Shown piece after piece: positions 8,327 to 16,353 of a stretch of 64,000 nt of DNA. Within the stretch, counting starts at the first letter, position 1. The number at the start of each line of letters is the position of its first letter. The notes beneath the pieces were generated by a model that saw only the letters and a program-made list of their open reading frames with translations, made no database searches and was not told where the DNA came from. The translations under genes and the position numbers were made by a program. Origin of the DNA: SHZI01 sp040080965 (GTDB lineage: Bacteria; Pseudomonadota; Gammaproteobacteria; Steroidobacterales; GCA-2729495); the NCBI GenBank assembly GCA_040080965.1, contig JBEBHH010000003.1, positions 62,001 through 126,000 on the forward strand, given 5' to 3'.

Positions 8327-9109
8327 ATGAGTCCCTCCCTGCCGCCACCCGCCCTGCTGGCGGCCCTTGCGACGCTGCCGGCGGGGCCGGTCGCGGCCAT
8401 GGCCCGCATCCGCGCGCGCGTCGATGGGGAACCGGTGCTCTGGTGGTGGCAGGGCGACGTGTTTGGCAAGCGCCCCGGGGAGATCGCCAGGCGCCTGCTC
8501 CGGATCACGGGCATCGGGTTCAACCGGATCCGCCGGCTGCCCGACGGTCTCTGGGAATCGGGGATGAGCGAGGCCGGTTACTACATCGATGCGGAATCCG
8601 GTGCCGTGCTCGATGCCTGGGTGAATCCCTACACCGGCCGGTCCGTCCGGCCGCAGCACAACCGGCTTCGTCTGCGCTACGTCATCGAGGACGGTGGTCT
8701 CATCCGCCCCTCGTTTCAGGGCGTGCCCTTCGAGGGCCAGGTGGCCGCACCGATGACGGTCGGTGACACCGTCTGGAGCAGTGAGCGCCTGGCAGCGCAG
8801 TTTCCCGCGCCCGCCGGCGCGCCGCCGCCCGGCAGCCCCAAGGGCCTGTCCGGTGCCCCCATGGAAATGACGCACTTCTGCGCGTCGCTGCCCGACGTGC
8901 TTGATCCCGACCTGGACGTGGTGCCGGCGACGATGAGCCACACTACCCTGTGGAGCTTCTATCCCTGGATGGACATGCCGCCCGACTCGGGCTACGTGCT
9001 GTCGGAGATCATCGGCCGGAAGATCGCGGGCCCCGCAGACATTCCGGCGGTGCTTCGCGCACGGATCGAGCGGGATCACCCCGGGTTCCTCGAGAAGCCT
9101 GACGTCTAG
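8327..9109 (+). CDS. DUF1838 family protein
   Basis: A 260-residue protein that I place in DUF1838 from its pattern (WWWQGDVFGKRPGE near the start, DAWVNPYTG, and MEMTHFCAS in the second half). The function of the family is unknown. It is frequently met beside dehydrogenases in catabolic clusters of soil Proteobacteria. No clear signal peptide is seen; the N-terminus is only weakly hydrophobic. It lies 17 bp after the SDR and 7 bp before the molybdenum hydroxylase subunit, so it is almost certainly in the same transcript. Confidence 0.75.
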   Translation: MSPSLPPPALLAALATLPAGPVAAMARIRARVDGEPVLWWWQGDVFGKRPGEIARRLLRITGIGFNRIRRLPDGLWESGMSEAGYYIDAESGAVLDAWVNPYTGRSVRPQHNRLRLRYVIEDGGLIRPSFQGVPFEGQVAAPMTVGDTVWSSERLAAQFPAPAGAPPPGSPKGLSGAPMEMTHFCASLPDVLDPDLDVVPATMSHTTLWSFYPWMDMPPDSGYVLSEIIGRKIAGPADIPAVLRARIERDHPGFLEKPDV

Positions 9110-9116
9110 GGCTGGC

Positions 9117-11312
9117 ATGGGAATATCCAGGCGGCAATGGCTGGCAGGCACGGCCGCACTCGCTGGCGGCGGCCTCGTGCTCGGCTGGCTGCGCCCCGAT
9201 CCGGCGGACGCACCGCTGGCAGCCGGCGCCCCTGGCCTGAATCCCAACGCCTGGCTGCAGGTCCGGCCTGACGGCGCCATCATCCTGCAGGTCGACAAGA
9301 TCGAGATGGGGCAGGGCGTGACCACCGGTTACGTGACCCTGCTGGCCGAGGAACTGGATGTCGCGCCGGAACAGATCACGACGCAGATCGCGCCGGTGCA
9401 CGCGCTGTTCCAGGATCCCGCCCAGCTCACCGGCGAAAGCCGGAGCATGGCGGCGCGCTGGCTGCCGATTCGCGAGACGGGCGCCCGCGCCCGGCAGATG
9501 CTGCTCGCCGCCGCCGCGCGCCGCTGGCAGGTGGACGTCGCCGCGCTGACGACCAATGGCCGTGGCGCGGTTGCGGGCCCGGGTAACGAGACTCTCACCT
9601 ACGGTGAACTTGCCAGTGACGCAGCAGCGCTGCCTGTGCCCGCGGACGTCGCGCTTCGGACTCCGGACGAATACCGCTGGATTGGCACCAGCGTGCAGCG
9701 GCGCGATGTGCCGGCCAAGGTGGCGGGGACGGCCGCTTTCGGCATCGACACCCGCCTTCCCGGACTGAAGGCGGCGGTGATCCGCCGGCCGCCCCGCCTG
9801 AGGGCCGCGTTGATCAGTCACGACGCCGCCATCGCGCGATCCATGCCAGGCGTCGTTGCGGTCCTGCCCATGCACTCCGGCATCGCCGTCGTGGCCGACA
9901 ACTTCTGGCAGGCGCGCCAGGCTGCCTCTGCGATCAACGCGCAGTGGGAGCCCGGGCCGCTTGCCGGCGTCAGCAGCGAGTCGATCCGGGCCGGGCAGGG
10001 ACGGCAGCTTGACAGTCAGTCCGGCCATCGCGTTCGCGATGCCGGCGCCACCGATGAAGCCTTCGGCAAGGCCGCCCGGCTGCTGGAGGCGGAGTACTGG
10101 CTGCCCTATCTCGCCCACGCACCGCTGGAGCCGATGAATGCCACGCTGTGGTTTCGCGACGGTGGCTGCGAGGCCTGGATCCCGACGCAGGCGCCCGACA
10201 TCGCACGCCAGGCGATCTGCGAAGTGGCGGATCTGCCGCGCGAGGCGGTCACCGTGCACGCGACGTTCGTCGGTGGCGGCTTTGGCCGGCGAGCCATCGT
10301 GGACTACGTCACCGAGGCGGCGGAGATTGCCCGTCGCGTGCCCGGGCCCGTGCAGCTGGTCTGGACCCGGGAAGATGATCTCCAGCACGGCTACTTCCGC
10401 GAGGCGACACTCCATCGCCTGCGCGCCGCGCTGGATGGCGGCGGGCAGCCAGTTGCCTGGCAGCATCGGCTGATTGCCGCCAGCATGAACGGCCTGGTCT
10501 TTCCCCTCACCACATCGCTCCTGATGCCCGAGTGGCTGCCGAAGCCCGTGGTGAACGGCTTCACTGACGCCTCCGTGGCGCTCTTCGACCGGCTGATGGG
10601 GTCCTTCGCCGCGCGGGAGGGCTCCATCAGCATGCCGTATGAGGTGCCAAACGTCCGGGTGGAGCTCGCCGAATGGAATCCCGGCGTGCCGATCTCCATC
10701 TGGCGCTCCGTGGGCCACTCCTACACCTGCTTCGTCATCGAGAGCTTCGTGGACGAGCTTGCAGCGGCGGCCGGGCAGGATCCCGCGGCGTTTCGCCAGC
10801 GCTACCTGAAGGAATCGCCCCGCCATCTCGCCGTGCTGGCACTGGCGCTGGAGAAGAGCGGGTGGGGCACCCGGATCGCACCGGGGCGCCGCCGGGGCCT
10901 CGCGATCCAGGCCGCGTTCGGCAGCGTGGTCGCCCAGGTCGCCGAAGTGTCTGTCACCAGGGACAACGCCATCCGCGTGCACCGGGTGACCTGCGCCGTG
11001 GACTGTGGCACCGCCATCAACCCGGATATCGTGCGCCAGCAGATGGAAGGCGGGATCCTGTTCGGCCTGTCCGCGGCGCTGTACGGGGAGATCACGCTGG
11101 AGGACGGGGCCGTCCGGGAGAGCAACTTCCACGACTACCGGCAGCTGCGCCTCGCCGATGCCCCCGCGATCGACGTGCACATCGTGCCGGGCACCGGTCC
11201 GCCGACCGGCGTCGGGGAGCCCGGCGTCCCGCCGATCGCCCCGGCCGTCGCCAACGCCGTATTCGCCGTCACCGGCCAGCGCCTGCGCACCCTCCCGCTG
11301 CGACTGGCGTAG
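9117..11312 (+). CDS. Tat-exported molybdopterin subunit of isoquinoline 1-oxidoreductase type (IorB-like)
   Basis: A 731-residue molybdenum hydroxylase large subunit of the xanthine oxidase family, IorB branch. It begins with a twin-arginine signal (SRRQWLAG followed by a hydrophobic stretch), as IorB-type subunits do, and then shows DKIEMGQGV, GVTTGY, LTGESRS, TFVGGGFGRR, WTREDD and the C-terminal GVGEPGVPP typical of molybdopterin cytosine dinucleotide enzymes. Such enzymes hydroxylate N-heterocycles or oxidise aldehydes and pass electrons to a small 2x[2Fe-2S] subunit (IorA). No IorA gene is adjacent, so the partner must be elsewhere. It is the last gene of the five-gene run. Its stop codon TAG is part of a REP palindrome. 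The need for molybdenum links it loosely to the ModE-like regulator 7 kb away. Confidence 0.88.
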   Translation: MGISRRQWLAGTAALAGGGLVLGWLRPDPADAPLAAGAPGLNPNAWLQVRPDGAIILQVDKIEMGQGVTTGYVTLLAEELDVAPEQITTQIAPVHALFQDPAQLTGESRSMAARWLPIRETGARARQMLLAAAARRWQVDVAALTTNGRGAVAGPGNETLTYGELASDAAALPVPADVALRTPDEYRWIGTSVQRRDVPAKVAGTAAFGIDTRLPGLKAAVIRRPPRLRAALISHDAAIARSMPGVVAVLPMHSGIAVVADNFWQARQAASAINAQWEPGPLAGVSSESIRAGQGRQLDSQSGHRVRDAGATDEAFGKAARLLEAEYWLPYLAHAPLEPMNATLWFRDGGCEAWIPTQAPDIARQAICEVADLPREAVTVHATFVGGGFGRRAIVDYVTEAAEIARRVPGPVQLVWTREDDLQHGYFREATLHRLRAALDGGGQPVAWQHRLIAASMNGLVFPLTTSLLMPEWLPKPVVNGFTDASVALFDRLMGSFAAREGSISMPYEVPNVRVELAEWNPGVPISIWRSVGHSYTCFVIESFVDELAAAAGQDPAAFRQRYLKESPRHLAVLALALEKSGWGTRIAPGRRRGLAIQAAFGSVVAQVAEVSVTRDNAIRVHRVTCAVDCGTAINPDIVRQQMEGGILFGLSAALYGEITLEDGAVRESNFHDYRQLRLADAPAIDVHIVPGTGPPTGVGEPGVPPIAPAVANAVFAVTGQRLRTLPLRLA

Positions 11313-11331
11313 GAGCGGCTTCAGCCGCGAC
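11309..11331. repeat. REP-type palindrome supplying two stop codons
   Basis: The element begins GTAGGAGCGG and continues through the palindrome GCGGCTTCAGCCGC. Near-identical copies occur at 34058-34112 and 45832-45921. The TAG at 11310-11312 is the stop of the molybdenum subunit gene, and the TGA read on the other strand at 11321-11323 is the stop of the DUF4126 gene. Confidence 0.85.
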
Positions 11332-11935
11332 CCGTTTCCGAGGGACCCCAGCTCCCGATGCGCCGGAAGATCGACCCGATCCAGCGCCAGAGTTTCGGCA
11401 GCAGCCACAGCGCCACCAGGATGGCGACCTGCAACGCGATCAGCAGCAGCACGGGCGCGGCGACCGCCAGCCACACGATGGCTGGCGCCGCGAAGTCCTC
11501 GAACAGGGACGCTGTCCAGTTCGAAAACGGCTCGGGTGAGTGGTTGATGGCGACGCGGCTGCCCGCCTTGGTGAAATGGCTTCCCGCCGTGATTGTCCCG
11601 CCCACCAGGCCGGCGGCGATCATCAACGGCAGGCTGTCGTCGCCGAGGCCGCCCACCGAGCCGGCAGCGAGCAGTGCTCCGGCGGGGATGCGGATGAACG
11701 TGTGGACGGCGTCCCAGAGACTGTCGAATCCGGGAATCTTGTCGGCGAAGAACTCGGCGACCGCCAGGGTGCCGCTGGTGCCGAGCACGATGGGGTTCGC
11801 CAGAACCTCCAGGTGCGTGGGCAGGACGATCCACCCGAAGTAGCCGGCGATGCCCACGAGGAACATGACCACGTAGAGCCGGAGCCCGCTGGCCCATGCC
11901 AGGCCCGCCGCGAGGGCAATGCTCTGGACATCCAC
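11321..11935 (-). CDS. DUF4126 family integral membrane protein
   Basis: A 204-residue membrane protein with about five hydrophobic helices and the DUF4126 pattern (LAWASGLRLY, an AEFFADKIPGFD segment, and AGSHFTKAGSR). The function of the family is unknown. It is the last gene in a long leftward run, 14 bp after the second TSUP gene. Its C-terminal residues and stop codon are read through the REP palindrome at the convergence point with the molybdenum subunit gene, so the last few residues are probably not under selection. Confidence 0.8.
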   Translation of the reverse strand: MDVQSIALAAGLAWASGLRLYVVMFLVGIAGYFGWIVLPTHLEVLANPIVLGTSGTLAVAEFFADKIPGFDSLWDAVHTFIRIPAGALLAAGSVGGLGDDSLPLMIAAGLVGGTITAGSHFTKAGSRVAINHSPEPFSNWTASLFEDFAAPAIVWLAVAAPVLLLIALQVAILVALWLLPKLWRWIGSIFRRIGSWGPSETGRG

Positions 11936-11949
11936 GCTACGCTCTCACC

Positions 11950-12669
11950 TCAATAGCTCCGGACCAGCAGGGCGATGGCGCTCACGGCGGACAGCAGCAG
12001 GACCGCAAGCCGCGAGTAGCCGCGGTCCAGCACGCGGGCCAGGGGCACGGCAATCAGGTAACCCAGTACATAGCCCGGCACCAGCAGCAGCGCAAGCCCG
12101 GCTTCGGTTCGCCCGAACTTCCCGAACAGCGCCAGGAACACCAGGATGATCACCGACGACGCCGCGTAGACGAAGCCCAGCGTGGGACGCAGCTCCGGAC
12201 CTTCCCGGTGCTGGTAGAGGAGCGCGATGGGCGGCGCCCCGACGCCGCTCGACGCGCCCATCAGCCCGGCAATCGCCCCGACCGAGACGAGGCTGCGACG
12301 GTTGAAGGGGATGCGCACACCGACGGAGGTGACGGCGACGGTGGCCAGGATCACCAGCGCGAAGGCGATGCCAACGCGGTCGGCCGGCATCGCGGCAAGG
12401 CCGAGCGCCCCGACGGCGCAGCCGGCCACAAGGCCGGAGAGCAGCGGCTTCAGGTCGTCGTAGGCGATGTGCCGCCGGCCGGCAAAGGCCATTGGCAGCG
12501 ACAGCGCCATGCTGGCCATCACGGCCGGTCCCGGCACGAGGGCAAGGTCGATCAGCGCAAGGAGTGGCACGATCAGAATTCCGGTGCCCATGCCCGTGGC
12601 GGCCTGCAGCACCGCACCGACGGCGATCACGCCCGTGGTCACTGCGAAATCGACGAGACCCAAGGACAC
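11950..12669 (-). CDS. TSUP (TauE/SafE) family membrane permease
   Basis: A second TSUP-family protein, 239 residues, with about eight hydrophobic helices. It has the paired glycine-rich loops of the family (AATGMGTGILIVPLL in the first half, GASSGVGAPPIALL in the second). It is not a close copy of the permease at 1057-1791. The start is a GTG, 11 bp after the GltS stop, with GAGG overlapping that stop as the ribosome binding site; a much longer open frame upstream overlaps GltS and is spurious. The transported anion is unknown. Confidence 0.82.
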   Translation of the reverse strand: MSLGLVDFAVTTGVIAVGAVLQAATGMGTGILIVPLLALIDLALVPGPAVMASMALSLPMAFAGRRHIAYDDLKPLLSGLVAGCAVGALGLAAMPADRVGIAFALVILATVAVTSVGVRIPFNRRSLVSVGAIAGLMGASSGVGAPPIALLYQHREGPELRPTLGFVYAASSVIILVFLALFGKFGRTEAGLALLLVPGYVLGYLIAVPLARVLDRGYSRLAVLLLSAVSAIALLVRSY

Positions 12670-12680
12670 CGGCAGCGCCC

Positions 12681-13898
12681 TCAGCGCAGCCAGTTCACGA
12701 AGCCGGTGATCACCAGCGCGTTGATGAAGTCGATGAAGAACGCACCGACCAGGGGTACGACGAGGAAGGCCCGTGGCGCCGGGCCGAAGCGGCCGGCCAG
12801 GGTCCGCATGTTGGCGACGGCGTTCGCCGTCGTGCCCATCGCAAAGCCAATGAAGCCGCCGGCCATGACGGCGGAGTCGTAGTCCCTGCCCATGAGCCGC
12901 CAGGAAACGAACACCGCGAGTGACACCAGCAGCGCCAGCTGGGCCACGAGGATTATGAACAGCGGCAGCGCCTGGCCGGCGAGCTGCCAGAGCCTGAGGT
13001 CCATGAGCGCCACGACCAGGAAGATGTTCAGGGCGATGCCGCCGATGAACTCCATGGAGTCCTCGTCGATTCGCAGCCAGCCCGTGGCATCGTCCAGGTT
13101 GCGCAGTGCGCAGGCGACGACCATGGCGCCGATGTAGGCGGGGAGGGTGAACCCCGTCGCCTGGATGTACCGGCTGAGCACGCTGCCCACGCCCATCGCC
13201 AGGGCGAGCACGGCCAGGTTCCGGATGATGGCCGTGTCCTCCCGTTCGACGTGCACGACGATCTCGCGCGGCCCTTCGCCGGGCACGTCGCCGGCTGAGG
13301 GCGTCCCTGGTTTGCCCGCGGACACCAGTTTGTGCCGGTGGATCAGCCAGGTGCCCACCGGCCCGCCGGCGAGCCCGCCGCACACGATGCCGAACACGGC
13401 CGAGGTGACCGCGAGGACCTCCGCGCCGGGCAAGCCCGCCTTCGTGAACTCCGGGGCGAAGGCCAGGCCGGTGGCGGGCCCGCCCATCAGCGTCACCGAG
13501 CCGGCCATCACGCCCATCAGCGGGTTCTCGCCGAGCCCCGAGGCCACGGCCATGCCCAGCAGGTTCTGTCCGAGGCACACCACCGACGCGAAGACCAGGA
13601 AGATGAGGACGGCGATGCCGCCCGACCGGAGCAGCGCGACGCTGGCGCCCATGCCGATGGTGGTGAAGAAGGCCACGTTCAGGAGGGGCTGTCCCGCGGT
13701 CTCCAGCTGTAGGTTCACGAAGCGGTCCCGGCACACGAAGACCAGTGCCGCAAAAACGAGGCCCCCGACGACTGCGGAGGGGATGTTGAGCCGGTTCAGC
13801 AGCGCGACCCGCTGGCGGAGGAGAACGCCGCCGTAGTAGACGACGGCGGCCAGCGTCAGCGTCTGGAGGAGGTCGAGGGTCAGGACGGGGACTGGCAT
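12681..13898 (-). CDS. gltS: Sodium/glutamate symporter GltS
   Basis: A 405-residue, about ten-helix symporter of the glutamate:Na+ symporter (ESS) family. It shows the N-terminal NIPSAVVGGL segment, the repeated-half motif GGPATGLAFAP and, in the second half, GFAMGTTANAVANM. It would bring L- or D-glutamate into the cytoplasm with sodium. The gene lies 12 bp downstream of a small cupin-like gene and 11 bp upstream of a TSUP permease. The family call is firm; specificity for glutamate over a related dicarboxylate is assumed from the family. Confidence 0.9.
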   Translation of the reverse strand: MPVPVLTLDLLQTLTLAAVVYYGGVLLRQRVALLNRLNIPSAVVGGLVFAALVFVCRDRFVNLQLETAGQPLLNVAFFTTIGMGASVALLRSGGIAVLIFLVFASVVCLGQNLLGMAVASGLGENPLMGVMAGSVTLMGGPATGLAFAPEFTKAGLPGAEVLAVTSAVFGIVCGGLAGGPVGTWLIHRHKLVSAGKPGTPSAGDVPGEGPREIVVHVEREDTAIIRNLAVLALAMGVGSVLSRYIQATGFTLPAYIGAMVVACALRNLDDATGWLRIDEDSMEFIGGIALNIFLVVALMDLRLWQLAGQALPLFIILVAQLALLVSLAVFVSWRLMGRDYDSAVMAGGFIGFAMGTTANAVANMRTLAGRFGPAPRAFLVVPLVGAFFIDFINALVITGFVNWLR

Positions 13899-13910
13899 AG
13901 TCGCTGGCTG

Positions 13911-14285
13911 TCAGCCCCGCACCAGGATGAGCCGCGATGTGGTTCCCGGACTCGTATTGCAGGTACGGATTGCGATGCCTGCCGGCACGAGTACCGTGTC
14001 GCCTGCACTGGCAGTCACCGAGCGCGGGGACTCCTCATTCCACGCGACCGCCACCTGGCCTTCCACCACGTAGAGGAGCAGGGGCGCCAGGTCGCACGCC
14101 GGCTCGGCCCGCTCTCTGCCCGCGAGGATGGAGATCGTCTCGCTTCGACCGCTGGCGACCCCCGTCGGGAGATGGGTCATTTCCGCCAGGCTGGCCGCAG
14201 CCAGTTGCTGGGCCCCGCCCGGAGCCAGCAGGCCTCCGTGAAGGACCGTTACATCTTCAATGTGTCTGGCCGAAGGGTTGCCCAC
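13911..14285 (-). CDS. Small cupin-fold protein
   Basis: A 124-residue protein whose second half follows the cupin pattern (LLYVVEGQVAVAW, then ASAGDTVLVPAGIAI). The metal-binding histidines expected in motif 1 and after PAG in motif 2 are not evident, so it may not be an active dioxygenase or isomerase and may be a sensor or binding protein. It sits 24 bp after the porin gene and 12 bp before gltS on the same strand. No function can be assigned beyond the fold. Confidence 0.6.
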   Translation of the reverse strand: MGNPSARHIEDVTVLHGGLLAPGGAQQLAAASLAEMTHLPTGVASGRSETISILAGRERAEPACDLAPLLLYVVEGQVAVAWNEESPRSVTASAGDTVLVPAGIAIRTCNTSPGTTSRLILVRG

Positions 14286-14309
14286 GGCCGCGAGTATCGC
14301 ACGGCATGA

Positions 14310-15497
14310 TCAGAAGCCCACCTGCGCGCGCACCTGCCAGATGCTCGGCGACTCGTCCACGCCGTCCCGGTTGGGGCTGGCGTCAACGTCGATGTAGTTG
14401 AGCATCAGGCGGCAGTTCCGGTTCAGGTACCAGTTCACTCCCAGGGCGAGATTGCTCTCCTCGCCGCCGGTCACGTCGCCATCGGTAAGGTCAAGTGAGC
14501 CATAGCGGGCAGCCACCTCGACCGCGCCCCACTGTCCCCGGGGCGCAATGTCGCCAAAGCTGCCGGTGTGCTCCCTGTACCGGCGGCGCTCGCCGGTCAC
14601 GACGTAACTTGCGGATACATACCAGCCGCCAAGTGTGGCGTCGCTGCCAACATCGCGCGATACGTCAGTGCTGATGTACTCGGCCTGCAGAAGGGCGGGT
14701 CCGAATCCCGCGGCGGCTTCCGCGCCAAGCGCGAGCAGGGAGCCCACGTCATCGACCGAGCGGGTGTCGATGAGCCGGACTTCAGTGGCATCGGACTCGG
14801 GGCGCGCGCGGAAGCGGCCCGCCTCGCCGGAGCCCGCGTCGCGGTACTCTGCCGAGAACCCGAGATGCACCACCCGCTTGTTTGCCCGGAGCGGCGCCCA
14901 GGTGACGCGTCCGGCGACGCTGGTGCCGTCCAGCTTGCGCCGGTCGTCGTCGCTCAGGTCGTTGCCGAACACCCCAAATGAAAAGCTCATGTCGTTGTTG
15001 TCAGCGCGGAGCAGAGCGCCGGTCAGAAGGCCTGCCGTGAGTTGGGTGGCCAGAGGGCGCTCCATGAACATCACATCGTCGGAGCTCATCACTTCCTCCA
15101 GACCGAACGGGACAGTCTGGTTTCCGACGCGGACGTCGACGTGCTTGTTGAAACGGTACTGCACCCAGACGTTCTTCCAGCCGTCAGCCACGTCGCCGAA
15201 GTCGTAGTCCGCACGGGCGGACCAGTTCTTGCCATAGGACACGTCAAGGCGAGGGCGGAGCCGGCGCAGGATGACGTCATTATCCAGCGGAGTCACATCG
15301 TCGTCGTACCAGGCTGAATCCACATGCATGCGGCCGCCGAGTTCGAGGCGCCATTGCTTGTCATCGCTGCGCACACGGAATCCGTCCTCCCAGTCGAAGC
15401 GGGTGTCGGCGCCGCTGGCGCTCCCGGCGGCGGCGAAGAGCAGGATGCACGCGGCCTGGCGGATCCGCCGGCTAACCGGAAATGGTGGGTTTTGCAT
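14310..15497 (-). CDS. OprO/OprP-type outer-membrane porin
   Basis: A 395-residue outer-membrane barrel resembling the phosphate-selective porin O/P family. It has a signal peptide (ending near SASGAD), repeated amphipathic strands rich in Tyr, Arg and Asp, the segment VGNQTVPFGLEE that is typical of the family, and a C-terminal Phe (AQVGF). The start is an ATG ten bases after AAGGA and lies inside the 3' end of the hydrolase gene (26-base overlap). It would admit anions to the periplasm. The conserved lysines that define true phosphate selectivity cannot be judged here. It forms part of a tight leftward run with the hydrolase, ABC transporter and P-loop genes. Confidence 0.85.
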   Translation of the reverse strand: MQNPPFPVSRRIRQAACILLFAAAGSASGADTRFDWEDGFRVRSDDKQWRLELGGRMHVDSAWYDDDVTPLDNDVILRRLRPRLDVSYGKNWSARADYDFGDVADGWKNVWVQYRFNKHVDVRVGNQTVPFGLEEVMSSDDVMFMERPLATQLTAGLLTGALLRADNNDMSFSFGVFGNDLSDDDRRKLDGTSVAGRVTWAPLRANKRVVHLGFSAEYRDAGSGEAGRFRARPESDATEVRLIDTRSVDDVGSLLALGAEAAAGFGPALLQAEYISTDVSRDVGSDATLGGWYVSASYVVTGERRRYREHTGSFGDIAPRGQWGAVEVAARYGSLDLTDGDVTGGEESNLALGVNWYLNRNCRLMLNYIDVDASPNRDGVDESPSIWQVRAQVGF

Positions 15498-16353
15498 GGG
15501 CGCTTGTCCTTGAATGCGAAGAGTGAATGGAGCCGGCCGTCGCGCCGGCCAGAAATGGCCAGACGCAGTCAGCCAGGCCGCGGGAAATGGCCTTGCGAAA
15601 GTCATGCCCGACGCCCTCGATGCCCGCGAACCCGTGCCTCGGCTCGATTCCCCGGGCGAGTGCGGCCGTTACCAGCGCCTCGACCCAGCGTCTTGCCCGC
15701 TCGACGCGGGTTCGGCCTTGCAGGGCATCGAGTTCGGGAGTCGCGCGCAGGCTGGAATCCCTTGACGTGTCACGCAACCCGACCGTGGTGAGAGTGGGAA
15801 CGGCCAGGAACTCATCCAGCCTGAACTGGCGGTTTTCCGTCAGCTGCTGGCAATCGAGTCCGTAGGGAAACGTCAGTTGGGCCGTCGGCCACGTGTAGTA
15901 GCCCGCGGCACAGGTGGCAAGGCACCTGATTTGCCCCGGGTAGGCGAGGGCGTAGCGGTGGGCAAACTGGGCGCCGCCGCTGTAGCCGAAGATGCCAAAC
16001 GCCGAGGCATCTGCGCCCGTTTCCACCGCGAGATCATCGATCGCCCTGCGCAGAAGCCTGTCAACGCGCCATCCCGTCCCTGTCCAGCCGAGTTGCTGGA
16101 AGTCGCGGCAATGCTCCTTGTCGAACAACGGTGCGATGAGCGCGATTTCCGACCGCTGTGCCCAGGGCGCAAACGCGAGGATGTGCTCGCGGGCATTCCT
16201 GGAGATGCCATGCACCACGGCCACCACCTTCTGGCCGGGCCGGAAGCCGTCCGGCACAAAGATGTAGTAACGGAGGGGCTCTGCGCCGGCGAGCCGCCGG
16301 AGGAGAATCGCGCCCGTCCGTGGCGCCTCGTCCTGCTCGCCGGTGATGCTCAC
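15472..16353 (-). CDS. Alpha/beta-hydrolase (esterase-like)
   Basis: A 293-residue alpha/beta-hydrolase with the nucleophile elbow GYSGGAQF (Ser in G-x-S-x-G), an upstream VAVVHGISRN oxyanion-type loop and a late GVGHDF that could hold the catalytic His. It resembles the PHB-depolymerase/feruloyl-esterase-like hydrolases that are annotated only generally. No signal peptide is apparent, suggesting a cytoplasmic enzyme. It overlaps the ABC transporter stop by four bases and the porin start by 26 bases, so all are co-translated. The substrate is unknown. Confidence 0.75.
   Translation of the reverse strand: MSITGEQDEAPRTGAILLRRLAGAEPLRYYIFVPDGFRPGQKVVAVVHGISRNAREHILAFAPWAQRSEIALIAPLFDKEHCRDFQQLGWTGTGWRVDRLLRRAIDDLAVETGADASAFGIFGYSGGAQFAHRYALAYPGQIRCLATCAAGYYTWPTAQLTFPYGLDCQQLTENRQFRLDEFLAVPTLTTVGLRDTSRDSSLRATPELDALQGRTRVERARRWVEALVTAALARGIEPRHGFAGIEGVGHDFRKAISRGLADCVWPFLAGATAGSIHSSHSRTSAHAKPTISG

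Noticed and set aside
9009..11897. Very long open frame on the minus strand opposite the IorB-like gene
   Set aside because: It is antisense to a gene with clear family motifs; its translation is Arg/Gly/His-rich without domain motifs, as expected from GC-rich mirror frames.
11950..13734. Extended reading frame that would fuse the TSUP permease to about 350 upstream residues
   Set aside because: The upstream part lies inside gltS in another frame and is Arg/Gly-rich; the GTG at 12669 with a ribosome binding site gives a normal TSUP length.
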